Source: Lophius americanus (lineage: Eukaryota > Chordata > Actinopteri > Lophiiformes > Lophiidae). From it: a stretch of 64,000 nucleotides of DNA. Shown here in pieces: positions 22,101 through 35,850 of this stretch. A program made the translations under genes and the position numbers. The stretch is taken from contig JBBDHG010000009.1 of the NCBI GenBank assembly GCA_037951165.1, forward strand, positions 15,736,001 to 15,800,000. The letters are read 5' to 3'. Each line of letters starts with the position of its first letter. Position 1 is the stretch's first letter. The notes beneath the pieces were generated by a model. The model searched no databases. It was not told the DNA's origin and worked only from the letters and a program-made list of their open reading frames with translations.

Positions 22101-24587
22101 TTGTGTTTCTGTTAGAGCTGAATGACAGACGACAAAAAGATCAGACGAAAAAATTCTCCAAGTGGAAAAATTCATGCTTGATCTCCCTTTATCTAAGGGT
22201 GGCAGAAGGAGCTTCACATTAACGTTGGAATGCATGGAATGCACAGAGTGAGGAATGTGGACGTTGCTCATCGTTTTATAAAAGCTCCTTGAGGGCCGGT
22301 GTGGAAGTGAATACAACAAGAAAGGCCTTTAATGCTCGTATGGACACCTGTTTATAAGTTTAAGATAAAGTAAGAGAGTATTTTTTTGAGATTTTTGAAG
22401 ATTTACTCAATGAAAAAGTTTATATAAAAGCAAAAGGAATAACCTATAGTGGAAAAATGAGCTGTGTATTAATCATGGTGGTCAGAATTCTCATCTTAAT
22501 TCCATGCAACTGAAAAAAACAAACAGTTGGATCCACTGCAGGCCTCAATAGCTGAGTTATATGCCTCCAGGCAAAACAAATGTAATAAATAAATGATGCC
22601 CTGAGGTGAATTTATATGTATATATGAATACCTGTGTGAACCTGTCCATATTACATTCTTGTATAATTATTATTGTTCAATTCCAAATAAGCAGCTGTTC
22701 AGCCTTTGTAGAAAACCTCCTGTCTATATTATTGTGTATAAGGCATGGGCACATGGTCCCAGCTGTTTTTTTTCCATCTATCTGTGCAGAAAACAAACAG
22801 CAATATGAGCTGCAATATTAAAAAAAAGAATCGCAGTATATGTTCAGCTTCTATTTCCAGTGCGTCTTCAGAGCCTGAGTGGGAAAAAGCAGTGCTGGTT
22901 GTCTCTAATTGCCATTATAACAGCATCAAGGATGTTCATGCAGGTGCGAATAAAACAAGCTCCCCCACTTTGAACAGAGGTGCTGAATAAGTATTACATG
23001 ACGGGCCTCTGAGATTTCCCTGCCAGGCGGGGATTGAAGGTGTGGGAGGGAAAAGGTGCGCAGAGATTGGCAGCTGGATGGAGCAGCAGACAATAAATAG
23101 AAACGGCTTCATGGTAACATACTGTACATTCTGCACGGACGTGCTACTCAGAATACTATACTACTATACTCTCACACTTTTCAGACAGAAGTAGACCGAA
23201 TTCTGCTTTCTCTGATCTATTTTGATAGTAGATTGATAGTTTAACCAGCAGAAAGTCACACCAAACTGTATGGTTTAGGTTACGTTCATATAGAAGCATA
23301 AAAGGCTTGATCAAGAGATGTGGTTGGAGAAGAGAGTAAAAGACAATATTCTACATGATGCATCCGGCAATGAGTCAGAAAATGACACGATACATCACGT
23401 TCAGCAAGATTTTCACACTTACATCAAGTAATGAATGTCTTCTTTTGGACTTCCAGGATGGTTAAATCAGATATTAGCTTTGCTTGAAGCCATGATATTT
23501 ACAGAAAAAGCACAAAACGGACTCAAGAGGGTGAGCAGAGCAAAGAATCTCAATGTATTTCTTGGTAAAATCTAGTATTTCCAGGTAAGCCCTCCCCTGG
23601 TCTGATTTTACACAACAGATGGTTCCTGCTGTTAATCACCTCAGTCAGGGGAATTACCTATCAAAGGACATCGGTGAACATTTGAAATCAGGACTGTAGT
23701 CATGTTTCCGTGACATTTTCCCCCACCTGGCGATAATGACCTCTACTCTTCAGGATATTGGACATTTAAGCATTCAAGGGTAACTGTGACATTTGAGAGG
23801 GAGCCACTATAGCAGTGGGTGGAATTCGCAGGTGAATGGCAGGCAGGGGCAGTTTGCTGAGAGATAGGAAGATTAGGGGGGTTGGGAAGATCGGAGCAAA
23901 GATGTGTGGGCACCGCGAGGAAATTCGCCGGAGCTTTGTTCATACCAGGTGCATAAAAGAGAGCAGTTGACTTGCAGTTGTGATGTACGGAGGATAATAA
24001 AAGGAGGGGCAAATAGAGGGGTGCCTAGAAGAGCAATTGAATACCTCATACAAGAGCCTACATTCTTATCAAACATATTAAGAAATAATCTATATTCCAA
24101 TGGAAAAAAAAATATGTCTGCTCCTTTATTTGAATACAAACTCTTATTGTTTTTCATTTTCACTTGGCCAACCCCTCTAGCCAGTTTCATGCTAATCTGC
24201 ATTATAGTTTACACTTAATTGACAAAAATTCATGCAACGTTCACAAAAGCACAAAAAGTGACAGAATATGAACCTCCATCCAGATTCCAAAGTGATGCAT
24301 TCCTGCTCACTGCATGCCCAACCTTTTCTAAGAGTCATCAAAATCCATCAGCTAGGTTCTTAATGTAGAATGAAAATAAATGGTGAGAAAGGAAGGTTCT
24401 ATCTCACTTTGGGAAAGGAAAAATTCTTTATGCATCTTTATCTGGATCTACAATTAAAATCTAACAGCTGTCCCAAAATATTAGGCTCCTCATGATTGAA
24501 ATCCTTGACCATGAAAACCGGCCACCATTGTTATCATTATTTAAGAAGCACTCTATTTCATTATTCATGGTTTAATTTTGAAACCTT
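19111..24587. other. Non-coding, no gene recognised
   Basis: 19843-20480 is a pyrimidine-rich stretch that opens long plus-strand frames by composition. It contains repeat-like text (GTTCCTGTCTTATGC, CATGTCCACCTCATTG) resembling the region before the minisatellite at 36.6 kb. 21.0-24.5 kb contains only short AT-rich frames on both strands without splice or domain support. Confidence 0.4.
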
Positions 24588-24620
24588 ATGTATTTGGATT
24601 TCACGGAAATCCAAATACAT
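24588..24620. repeat. Perfect hairpin, 15-bp stem
   Basis: ATGTATTTGGATTTC, a 3-nt loop (ACG), then the exact reverse complement at 24606-24620. Confidence 0.95.
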
Positions 24621-25156
24621 ATTACAGAGAAACCCCCAGTTTCTTGGTAATCTGTCTTCACATCTAACTTACCAAAACATTCTACAAAGTCTCTTAAAGA
24701 AAGCAGAAAAAATAACTATTATCAGAGATCAACTCCAAAATCCACAGTGGAATCTTACCTCTCATATGCCCAACTGTTAAAGCCCGACTCTTGGACACAG
24801 AGGAAACCTCGACAGCAAAGTAATTTATCCAAAAAAAAATCTGTCAAATAAAGCGTAAAACGAGTGTATCTGGAAAGAATGAGTAATATGAGTAAGGAGA
24901 GGATGAGTAGGTATGTGCTGCTGTAAAAAAAACTAACAAGTCAAAAAACAAATGTGTGTGAGGAGATCTCCCTCTAAGTGACATTTCATCCAGCTTCTTT
25001 GCATGGGGCCCACCGGGCCCAGGTGTGTCCAATGGCTCTGTTTATCGGAGATGATCTGAGCCTCTTAGTTGATCTGCAGCCAAACCCTTGAGAGAAAAAG
25101 CACGGCCAAGAGGGGAGACACACAAGCAGGCGGCCGTCACACCAACCCTTCCAACT

Positions 25157-25235
25157 TTCATGAAAATCTACTGATATGTGTTTGTGTAATCCTGCAGACA
25201 GACAGACGGACGGACTGACAACAACACACTGGTGA
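25157..25235. repeat. Dispersed fish repeat fragment (CAGACAGACAGACGGACGG type)
   Basis: The layout is TCATGAAAATC, then TTTGTGTAATCCTGCAGACA, then a run of GACAGACGGACGG. The same layout (AAATCCATCCTTTAATATTT, TGTGTAGTTTTGGTGACAAA, CAGACAAACAGACAG) occurs at 40780-40892, so both are copies of one interspersed repeat. Confidence 0.6.
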
Positions 25236-26316
25236 AACCTTGTCTCCATGGCGTAGGTAGCAAACACGCAGAAACAGGTGAAAAAGTTCTTGTACCTCAA
25301 TACATTTCAACATTAAACACCTGCAGCCATTCCTGATGTGCGTCATGCAAATCTGTCCATGGATTGTTGACAGTAATCTAACTGATCACCTGACCTCTTT
25401 AGCAGGTTACAAAATGTGTAACAGAACAGTATGGGATAAAGTGACCTTAAAAATTACATGAACCATCAATGATGGCCCTAAACCCGATAAGTAAATCGGA
25501 TTGTCCAACTTTAATTTTGCCAACATTGATACTGTGATTCCTGAAAATGATTCTTGGAGCAGCTTCCAGAAATATTTCACAGCTCGAGGTTTCCTCAGCG
25601 AGCTGACGCTTTTGCCTCAAATTAATTAATGTTTCATTATAACATCTGTGTTTAGTTGTTTTTTAATTACCTTTTCTATTTAATGATTTAGCAATATTTT
25701 CATGCATTTATTTCGATTCTCTCTGGAATTGTAGGTTTTTATTTTATAAGTAAATATGCTAATCACATTTCTTGTTCCTTTCAAACGTTTAAGTAGATGA
25801 TCACAGACGATTGAAAGAAGTTCTGGAACTTCCTGTTTTCTTCCTGAGTGATGCCTAGGTACATGTTTCTGTGTTTCTTTCTTTTTTTGCTACTTTTTAT
25901 CTGTCTTGCTATAAAAATATTAATGTTATTATGTTTATTTATCTGTATATTGTGAATTATGGGGTGGAGTTCTGGGGATGGAATGAACCAGGTTGAATTG
26001 TGCAAGATGGGTTAAAAAACTGGGATATAAAAAATTGTACCTGTCTTTTTGACTATACTTTGAGGATATGTCACGCTATGAATATTTGCAAAAGAGTACG
26101 AGCAAGTAATTAAATCCTGTAGTGCGGCCCTGACATGGTTATCACAAGTTTTTTGTTTCAAAACATTTGTGTTTTCATTGGAATTTCTTTATTTCTCTAG
26201 TTGGCACCGTTTTATCCTGCAGACTCCAACGGCGTCTTTTAAGAAATATTTTGTGCCATTTGAGAGATGAAGTAGAAAATACGAGCTTGAAGGAAGGGGG
26301 ATGGAATGTGGAAGGA
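25236..26316. other. Non-coding, nothing recognised
   Basis: AT-rich with short frames only. Confidence 0.4.
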
Positions 26317-26475
<159 letters not shown>

Positions 26476-28134
26476 CGGTTTGTTTTCACTCACACTCAAA
26501 CCTGTCAAATAAAAAAAAAACTTTCCTCCACCCCCCACCTGGATTAACCAATCATCTCCCCAAGTCTAAAGCAATTCCATTGCCCCTTGCTCTTCTTTTG
26601 TCAAATAAGATTGGCCATTAGAAGGTGTTTGATTGTTGTGAGGGGAGAGGGGGAACTATTATCAGGTTGACTTTCACTGCTTTCCTGCAGAAATATAAAT
26701 GCCAACTAGAGCAAGAAAATCAAGGTTTTTGTCATGTACATGTCTACTCAACATCCTTGCCAACAACAAAAGCTGATTATCCACCTGATTTCTGTGTTTT
26801 TGATTGTATTTTTCAATAGATTAAAACCAGCCATCTCCGAGACCGTTCTAGATAAAGTAGTAAACACCTCAGTGGACGTTGGTGACTCCACGTTCTCCTT
26901 ATCATTTCTCTTATTATGTGAGGCAGCTCTCTAGGCGCTAATCTTTCATTCTCCTGCTGTGCTTCATCTCACTTCACATCGTAGTCAAGGATATTTTTAA
27001 AGCATGACATATCTCCTGTATATGATAATCTTATGGCCTCAAAGTGCATTAAATATCTCCTAACCATAATCCCTCCTCTCCTGAAGGGAAAAGCAGATGC
27101 CGTCAAGGTTCAACATTTTGATATCTCTTTCATTTTTCTTTTCATTTCAAGGAACCCAAACTCTCTGGACAAGAGGTGAGGCGGGTCGGTGAGGTTTGAC
27201 TGGGCCAGTGGCTCAGACTTAGTACAGTCAGGAGAGTTCTTTCCTGTCCGTGTTGCAGTTTTAAAGATAAAAGAGCCGAACCAGTAGAACAAAGAGACTG
27301 AGTAAAACAAGAGCAAGAAAAAAAACAAGAGCAAGAAATTCTTAACGTCCGTGGGGCTTTACACAGATTTTGTCAGTGTTGGATTCAAAGACGAATTTGT
27401 CATAAAAATTGTCCCCAGATACCTGGACTGCCAGACAAACAGAGGGAGGGGTTCACGCTGAAGTCAACCATCATTTTCTTCAATACAGACCGATAGGACT
27501 CTCTGAACAGATCCCCAATAAAACACCTGTGTCAGTTTTAATGCTCTCCACCAATAAATGAGTAAGCCAATAAAACCAATAATTCTGCACCTCATCAGAG
27601 ATGAGGTAAGCAATGCTGTCAATGAGGCACAGAAACAACATGTTGCTATCGAACCCTCCCGTAGGGATATACTGGAAGGGGGATATTGCCAAATAATCTT
27701 TTGAGGTGTTGGCATTCAGATCTAAGCCTGAGACTTGGCAGAGCAGCAGAGTCTCACAGTGAGGGGATGATGTAACAAGCCTCAAGGAAAGGTTTGAGAG
27801 ACCTCAGTGGAATTATTAAGAAGCAATATCCTAAGAAGAAGAAGTCAGTAGAAAACACAAGGGAGAACTGAATGTTTGATGTTCACACCAATGCCTCAAT
27901 CAATGAGCAATGGATTAGCATATTAACCCAAAACGGTATTAACTATCCAAAAACACTGTCATGACATTTTTAAATGACGTAGACCATCAGATGACAGGAC
28001 CGAAGAGAGAGCAGCCATAGGACAGAAGGAAAGTACGGCATGAAATCCAATTAAAGGGACATCTATTGAAAGTTCAATCAGAAAGACTATCCTCTTGCAC
28101 ACTCAGGCCACAGTAACTGATCATTCCACTCTAG
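26476..28134. other. Non-coding, nothing recognised
   Basis: Two overlapping minus-strand frames at 27464-27785 have no recognisable domain. Confidence 0.4.
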
Positions 28135-28178
<44 letters not shown>

Positions 28179-28211
28179 CATTATTATCATTATTATTATT
28201 ATTATTATTAT
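28135..28211. repeat. ATT microsatellite
   Basis: About 25 ATT units with two ATC variants near 28179 and 28188. It directly precedes the LINE fragment. Confidence 0.95.
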
Positions 28212-28214
28212 CTA

Positions 28215-28786
28215 GTATACTATTGCACGTACTAAACTATTCACTGGTAATGCCATATCTGTCGTACAGTGCTGAAATGTGGAGAAATGAATACAAAACA
28301 AATATAGACCTTATAATTAAACTTCAGAAAAAAGCTATTACAGTAATAAATAAATCTTGTTATCAGGAATCTAAAAATCAGTTGTTTAAAGTTTTTTTAC
28401 AACATTAAAATTCATGATATAGTGACTTAAAAACAGTGGAAATACTTTTTCAGTTATAAAATATAGCTTACCTGTTTGTATTTAAAATGTTTTTTCAAAT
28501 TAAGACATTGTAATCATAAATTAAAAGGGCTGTTTATTCTTGAAAAGGGTAAAGTTTAAATTTAAGTTTTGAGGGTAAATCTATGGATCTATATCTATAT
28601 AGTATGATTATTATAACGTAGTTATGTATTCTTTTCCTTCTGTGTTGCAGATGTTTTGGGTTATTCTTTGGACGGTATAAGAGAGGAAAGAATAAACCTT
28701 GGGCTTCAGTCTACTCCTTTTTTTCCCTTTTTTTACTGTTAGTAAATTTGTAAAAATATTTTTTATTCTTAACCAAAATAAATTAT
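28215..28786 (+). mobile_element. LINE fragment, 3' end, with microsatellite tail
   Basis: Translation from 28223 gives NYSLVMPYLSYSAEMW and then LIIKLQKKAITVINKSCYQ, the conserved C-terminal reverse-transcriptase stretch of fish non-LTR retrotransposons (YNSLVLPYLNYC...QKKAIRIIN type). After frameshifts the reading continues with DLKTVEILF-like text and, near 28690, a LGFSLLLFFPFF-like C-terminus. The element ends in a TTCA-type tail at 28787-28889. It is a dead, 5'-truncated copy. Confidence 0.75.
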
Positions 28787-28889
28787 ATTCATTCATTAAT
28801 TCATTCATTCATTCATTCATACATTCATTCATTCATTCATTCATTCATTCGTACATTTATTCATACATTCATACATTCATACATTCATT
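28787..28889. repeat. TTCA microsatellite, probable LINE tail
   Basis: About 25 ATTC/TTCA units with a few ATACATTC variants. It follows the LINE 3' end immediately, as simple-sequence tails of fish CR1/L2-type LINEs do. Confidence 0.9.
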
Positions 28890-30225
28890 ATCTTCACCCG
28901 TCACAAATGCCCGGTCTCCATTAACTGCCTCGGGGTCTTGGGCTTCAGTTGACACCATTAGGGTAGCCTCATCCATCCCAATCACGTCTCTGGCTCCTGT
29001 GACGTCCACCTCCCCATCAAGGATCAATAGGCGTCATCATTCATCAGCCTCAACGGCATCCTCAGCCACCACCGATATCCAGTCTCTACAGGAGGGATAT
29101 CAGCCTGAGAATCAGTCTTTCATCTGACACTAACCCAGCGGCAACAACAGAACCATCACCTTAAGGTTCCTGCTCTGGATGTCTGCCAAGAAGATCGTGA
29201 GCACTTATCATCTGGCCCAATGCCAACTGTGGATATCAGATGCAAACTGACTCAAACTGCAAACTGATGCCACAAAGAAATTAGTAACCTGTTCCATTGT
29301 ATCTGCCAGAAAACTCCAGACATTTTTAAAAGAGGATATTGGCCTGATTTCTGAATTGACAGAAAATGGTGTACCTGTTGCACAAGCGATTGGTTCCTTT
29401 TCATTTTTACTTAGGAGGCTTACAAAAAATGTTTTTTTCCTTTTCTTCAAGATTGTAACATAGAATCTGTAATGTGGAAAACGTTTGTGGAATGTTTGGG
29501 GATGTAGTTATAGATCCACATAAAGTACCAAATCAAGTATTTCTATTCCCACTTCCTTTACGGTTGTGACAATCCTAATAACAATGATTTAACTGGAATG
29601 ATTTTAAAAGCTGTGGACAGATTGACATGAAACGATTATCAGAGATCGGCAGTAAGATGGGAATAAGTGATTATTTTTTGGGGAAGAATTTACCCAGTGC
29701 AGAATGAATTGCTTTCTGTTGTGGAACAGCTGTTTTAGGAGAATGTCTTATTATAGATGCTGTATATGAAGCATAGGGGTGTAGACAGATGGAGAAGGGA
29801 CCTTCTAAAGGGACTATTGAGCCGTGGCGGATGATTAAAATAAATGTAAGGAAATACAAATGAGTACATTTCTGCCCTTTAAAGCCAGACATGATTCTTT
29901 CCAAATGGAGGCTCTAACTGATAGGTTGAGGAGATGTTTGCAGAATGACATTAGGGACGATGACTCACATGGTTGGAGGTGAAGCTGACGATTTCCATGA
30001 GATGTCTCTCTAACATTTCATGAATAACCATGTACATAAGTGTCTGTGATTGTATTATTTTTAGTAAGTCTATGTATGTGCATGTTTTGTAGGCGTACAT
30101 GACGTGCAAGCACTGATGAATACGAGGCGTGTGTTGTGTATTCATAGATTGTTTTTTACGGTATATAGACTTATGTATATAAGTTATTATTACTGTTGCT
30201 ACCATAATTATTATTATTCACACAC
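28890..30225. other. Non-coding, nothing recognised
   Basis: The frame continuing from the microsatellite to 29127 is Ser/Thr-rich with no domain or splice evidence. Confidence 0.4.
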
Positions 30226-30665
30226 GGCTCTCATTCAGGTGCAGCAATACAGAATACATGTATGTGAATGAAAGGGAGGCAGCTGGAATGGTGAAGATGC
30301 AAGGAGTAGAGGTGAAGAAGATGCAGGAGTTTAAGTATTGGGGTCAATTTTTCAGAGCATTGTGGAGTGTGGAAAAGGGTTGAAGAAGTGAGTGCAGGCA
30401 GGGTGGAGTGGGTTGAGGAGAGTGACAGGAGTTATATGTGACAGAAGAGTAGCAGCAAGATGAAGGGAAAGGTTTACAAGGTGGTAGAGATGGCGACTGT
30501 GACGAGATGACAGGTGGCAGAGCTAGAGGTGGCAGAACTGAAGATGTTGGTATTTTCTCTGGGAGCGAGGAGGACCGACAGGATTAGAAATGAGCAAATC
30601 AGAGAGACAACCCAGTTTAGACGTCTTGGAGACAAAGTTAGCAAGGCTGGATTGAGATGGTTTAT
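30226..30665 (+). mobile_element. LINE fragment (RTE-like reverse-transcriptase C-terminus)
   Basis: Successive frames give NTEYMYVNEREAAG, VEVKKMQEFKYWG, KMKGKVYKVVEMA, ELEVAELKMLVFSLGARRTD, RIRNEQIRETTQFRRLGDKV and SKAGLRWF. This is the characteristic order of the RT C-terminal region of a widespread fish LINE (EEVKKVQEFKYLGS, KGKVYKTVVRPA, AELKMLRFSLGVTRMDRIRN). Stops and frameshifts interrupt it. It is a dead fragment unrelated to the LINE at 28.2 kb. Confidence 0.85.
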
Positions 30666-32491
30666 GTTTTTCTTCAATAACCCTGTGCTCTTATTTTGAA
30701 ATAAGGGCATAGCCAGCTGAAAATCCTACAGTACTATTATGACTGGTTGAGTCCATTCAAGTTATGACTGTTACTTGAGGTAGGTGTGTTGGCAACTGTG
30801 TGTTTGTTTTTCTGTTTCACTTTCATCACTGGACCAGTAACGTATCACCGGTGTGTCCGTATAAAACCTGCAGATGGCTGGTGAGGGTCTTTAACATCCA
30901 CGTGAGAGACATGGAGTTGAAAATCATACTCCTGCTATGCAAAATCAAATATTACCTGATAATGTTAATAAGTTGCTTTAATTCTATAATAGCCTTGATG
31001 GCAATGATTTATAGTATTTGTCCTGCAGTTTGTCCATATGATAACCCATTATAAATATGGCCTGTTTTTGTTATTTATTACAATGTTGAAAGGTTCATTT
31101 TATTCATGTTAGAGTCATTAATAAGTTAACTTTCTCGTGAGATGCCTTTATGTGATTGTCTTTGTTTAGGACAGGTTTAGGTCTCAGGTATATTCCAGGA
31201 TGCCACTTTGTCAGTTGACTTGTGAAACATATTTTGCCATAGTTTGCAGTCATTTTAATCTGAATTAGTCAAGATTAACTTAACTGCCATTAAAATCAGT
31301 CATGGTAAGCCATCAGTTATAAATACTCAATATTACTATGGAAGAAAGAGTGATGAGTTAGTGCTATACAAATAAAACTGATGTGCCTTGTGTACATTTT
31401 ACCAATGAATTTGAACTAATCCGTCTAAATTGCAGAAAATGAATCAGACTATATTTCTCCCTTGTGTTGTTTCCTGTAGAACAACCCCCTTCCAGTATTT
31501 ACATAGTTGAAGAGGGGAGCCGGTTCTGTCTTATGTAAACACGGGAATGGAGAAGTGGAAGGTGTATGATGCTGCAGCCTTAATGTTTATTTACACAGAA
31601 AATCCCCCATAAGGTTTAGCTTCAGGCCAACCGTTGCTGGAAAGAGAAAGGAGGCGAAGGTCAAGTATCGTTGAAAGGCAATCCCTCTTTCTCCTCCGCT
31701 CTGTTTGCGTGGAGACTCATTGACAGACTGGACAAATGCACATGCAGTTAATCATTTCCTCGGCTCATCATTTGCCTTGCAATTAATCATTATTTTCTCT
31801 CCATCCAAATCCAATAATCTGATAATGATAATAACATGGACGTAAATTAGCTTTCTGCTGAATAGCTCCCACAAAGAGGGATTATTAAGAGAGGAGAAAA
31901 CAGGAGCAGAGTCGTGTCTTTGTGGAGTTGCTGTTGTTGTTGTTTGTTGCAGATGTTCTTTGTAAATTTTCATCGAGATTGCATAATTTGGTTTATTGGA
32001 AGAGATTAGTCAAATGGAAATAATCTTTTGATATGAAGGAGCTCTCTAAGGCTTTCTGCAAACTGTACAGCTACATGAGATCCGGCTAAATATTTAGCAC
32101 CTAAGCTGCTTTCCTCGTGGAAACAATGGTGTCCCTTCTTCCAAGTATAATTAAATTTCCTCCTAGCCTCAGCCTAGAGCTATTTTGGGAGCCTGTTGCT
32201 TACGTCTTCCAGCAAGATAAGGAAATCATTAACATGAACATCAGTTTAATTCAGATTTCAGGGCATTTCACCTCCAGGCTTTGACAACAGAGGCAGAGTA
32301 GTTGCCTCAAAGGAGCCCTGATCAGATTTAAGTTGATCTATGAAAGAGACATGACACAAGATGAATGATGGCATGTAAAAGAAGAAATATGATGTGTGAG
32401 AAAATGTAACCTGTGACACATGATACCCACAAGCATGCCTAGAAGGCGCTAGTGGCATTTTCATCTCCCAATAAATGCATGTAGTGTAATT
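30666..32491. other. Non-coding, nothing recognised
   Basis: No supported frame. Confidence 0.4.
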
Positions 32492-32500
32492 GTATATATA

Positions 32501-32578
<78 letters not shown>
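32492..32578. repeat. AT microsatellite
   Basis: About 40 TA units. It opens Tyr-Ile frames on the minus strand that are not genes. Confidence 0.98.
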
Positions 32579-32580
<2 letters not shown>

Positions 32581-33380
32581 GGTACAGAGAAACAGCACCC
32601 GATGAATTAACACTGTAGATATATTCCCACACTGCAACCTGCAGAAAAATTGGGCGGTGTTTAACATTTTATAAAGACACTTCTTTTTTGCTGGTACGAC
32701 ACAGGCCTGGAGTGTTTAATGAGAAATGTATAGTTATTGGTTGCAGGATATACCCTGACTGCACCTACTTGGATCTGACCGAGTATAATCTGTGTGTGTT
32801 GTCCCGTAGAATCGTAGGGTAAATCAATGTATAAATGAATGATTCACAGCAATCCAGCAACATGCCAAATCTCACAGGAATAAATAAGCTGCAATTTAAA
32901 AGGTTGAATCAAACTGTAAAAGGGCAGAACTTTGATTGCACCTTTGACTACAGAAAGGTCTGTACAGCACCTGCCAGCATTCACCATTCACGCATAAAAT
33001 CATCGAGTGGAACCATGCAAGGCACCACCTGCTCAACAGCGGTAACCTTTCACACAATCCCTTACATTGTGGTCACTGTATTGCTAAAAGACACTTGTAC
33101 ACCCCAGGGGTCTAGGACTGAATACTCTTATAAATGGACGGCTGCCATAGCTGCATCTGTCCGTCACCTTAAGCAATCACCTTTTAAAACCTACACTTTG
33201 TGTTTACTCGCGTGACGATAGTTCCGATTTACTGACGGCGGAGAAAATACAATTTTTATAAAAATGCAGAAAATCTGGTGCGTTCAGTCCGCCATTTTTT
33301 TCATTCCTTATGTTCAGGCAAGATACATCTTGACTTTGGTAATTCTCTGACTTTTCTTATTGGACCATCATAACCATCTC
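32579..33380. other. Non-coding, nothing recognised
   Basis: The plus frame at 32835-33215 shows no recognisable domain. Confidence 0.4.
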
Positions 33381-33511
33381 TTGATTGGTCGGTTGGTCGG
33401 TTGTTTGATGGTTGATTGGCTGGTAGGACAGTTGATTGGTAGGTTGGATGTTTGGTTGCTTGCATTGTGGGTTGGCTGGCAAGTTGGATGACTGGTCAGT
33501 CGGTTGGTTAG
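33381..33511. repeat. Degenerate GGTTG-rich minisatellite
   Basis: Repeats of the form TTGGTCGGTTGGTCGGTTG and GATTGGTAGGTTGGAT, with unit length drifting around 4, 8 and 12 bases. Confidence 0.8.
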
Positions 33512-35803
33512 TGAAAATACCTTTGGTGAACACTTGAATCCAGTCACAATCAGATGAAAATTAGAACACTGTAAGCATTCTCTCTTACGTAACGTGCATT
33601 AGCACGTTAGCTTTATGACTTGCACATGTTACACTTTTTTCTCACCAACGCGAAAAGCAGATTCTTGACCTGACCTTTAGACCGCCACTTGCAAAGCTGC
33701 AGACTACATCTCGTCAACGCGTGCTCACACGGGCAAAACATGAATCCATCATTAACTTATGAAACCGCTGTCATCAGCTAAAAAGTTGACCTAAGAAACT
33801 TTGTCCTGATGAGGGAAGAAGTTGCTTTGCCTTCTGCTGCCATGATGGAACAGAAATCATTAAGAATCCAGCTCTTTGAAAAGTTATTGGTTGTAGGTTC
33901 GACTTTCAGCTCGCTCGCCGATGTACTTAACCTTCAAAAGGTCCTTGAATCCTGTCCACTCCAAGCTGAGCAGCATGACCAGACGTCACACAGAGATCCT
34001 TGTGTGAGATCCTTCTGTTGCGTTTTAAGTTGGATGGCCTCCATACGTGTTGAATTATCCCACCTACTGGGTTGCAACAGCTTGCAGTTCAATTCACAAC
34101 ATTGTCACTTCTTTCAACAGGGCCACTCCTCGCCAAAACGGTGCCCTAGTCTAATACTCGGCATAAAAATGATATAAAAAAGAGAAAAAATCTGTCATAC
34201 AAATGGAATTAAGATGTCACTGTAAAATAAGCTTTGTTTCATGTCCAGTATGAGTTGAGGCTCAGACTTCTCCCCTCTGTGTCTAGTGCTGATATGGATT
34301 CCGCAGTGAATTATGCAAATAATTTAACTTCTAAACATTTTCTCCATCGTACCTTCAAGTGAAGATCGAGCCACATAATGTTTAATTATTATCATTGTTT
34401 TTTATTTTTCTCGTCTTGTTGTTTACGGATTCCTGCAGCCTTTTCGATGCCGTCTCTTCACCTGTGTGCAGCCGCAGCTCGTGTGCCGCTCTCAACATCT
34501 CTGTAAGTGGCAGGCTGTCAGACCTAAGTGATGCAATGTCTCAAATTACTGACTCCTCTCTCTCCCTCTCTCTACCTCTCTCTACCTCTCTCTCTCTGGG
34601 AGCAGACGAGCTGTGGTGCCCTATGCAAGTGTGAAGTTTGCGCAAAAGGAGGGGCCACTGTGTCTATAAGCCTGACACAGTTGTGTGAGCTGGTGCAAAA
34701 TCCTCAGTGTAATATCATATCTTGTCCAGATAACTCAACAGCATTCAAGAATATCCTGAAAGTATCCAGCACCAAATAAATCCTCTCTGACTTAACCATG
34801 ACAGTTAATGTCAGAAATAATTCTCTCCGCTTCTCTTTCTCTGGTCATCACTATTTCTTTCCGGTTCCAGTTGCATTTACACTGCCACCATTTCATCATT
34901 TCTGTCCATTCTCTCTGTTCCTTCTTCTTTCTGTTCTGATTGAATTCACTTCCTCATTCTTTTGGGACATTTTACTGGCCCTGTGTGATGATTTACCTTT
35001 CTATTCCGGGCTCTCTTCCTGCTTTGATCGCATCCACATATCAATTTCCTTCCCACATCTCATATTCTCTTACTATTTATACCTATTTGAGAAAATACAT
35101 TTTAAACTCACCGGGAGATTCTTGAGACTTCATGTGAATGACAAAGGCAGAAGATTAAAGGTTTGTATACCAAACCTAAAAATTGGGAGATGTGAGCGGG
35201 TGGATACTGTCGTCTTTGTCCATGTTCACACCACAACAAAAACCCTGAAAAGTCGATGGGTGCAGAAAAAACAGAAGGAAGAACAAAGAAGGAATGAGTG
35301 AGTTCAATTTAACTCCTCAAGTGTAACCCTACCTACTGTAGAGGAGGAATCTGGAATAGAGATGAAAAAAGACTACTCCTTCTTTAAAACACTGTTTGTA
35401 TTATTTCCCCTGAAAAGGTACACAATGTGAAAATCCATCCGATTGAAACGAGAATCAGAACTTATTTTGTGCCTTGATATCTTAGTTGGAGTGGTTTCAC
35501 CAACCTCTGCTCATCTCAGACGTCCTTTTGTGCCGGCACACGTTGTTCTGTCCCGTGTCCTGCTGAAAGGGACGGACAGTGCACCAATGTGAAGTCAGAG
35601 AGAACTTTCAGTGCTGTGTCTTTCTCTCCTTTGTATCTGAAGATGATATTAGATTCTGGCCGACATCCCCGGAGTCTCTCTTCTGCCTGATGAAAACAGG
35701 GGACGAGGTGTCACGCCTCTTAGGCTCTTATTTGGACCCAGTATATATTATTCTGTGCTCAACTGAACTCCCATAAATCCCCTGATTAAAATTTATTACT
35801 ATT

Positions 35804-35850
<47 letters not shown>

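Noticed and set aside
28135..28889. CRISPR-like regular repeat
   Set aside because: Simple microsatellites without spacers in a eukaryotic genome.
32258..32667. Tyr-Ile repeat proteins, minus strand
   Set aside because: Translation of an AT microsatellite.
33809..35301. Plus-strand frames of 122 and 167 codons
   Set aside because: No recognised domain, no splice sites at sensible places, composition follows local pyrimidine richness.
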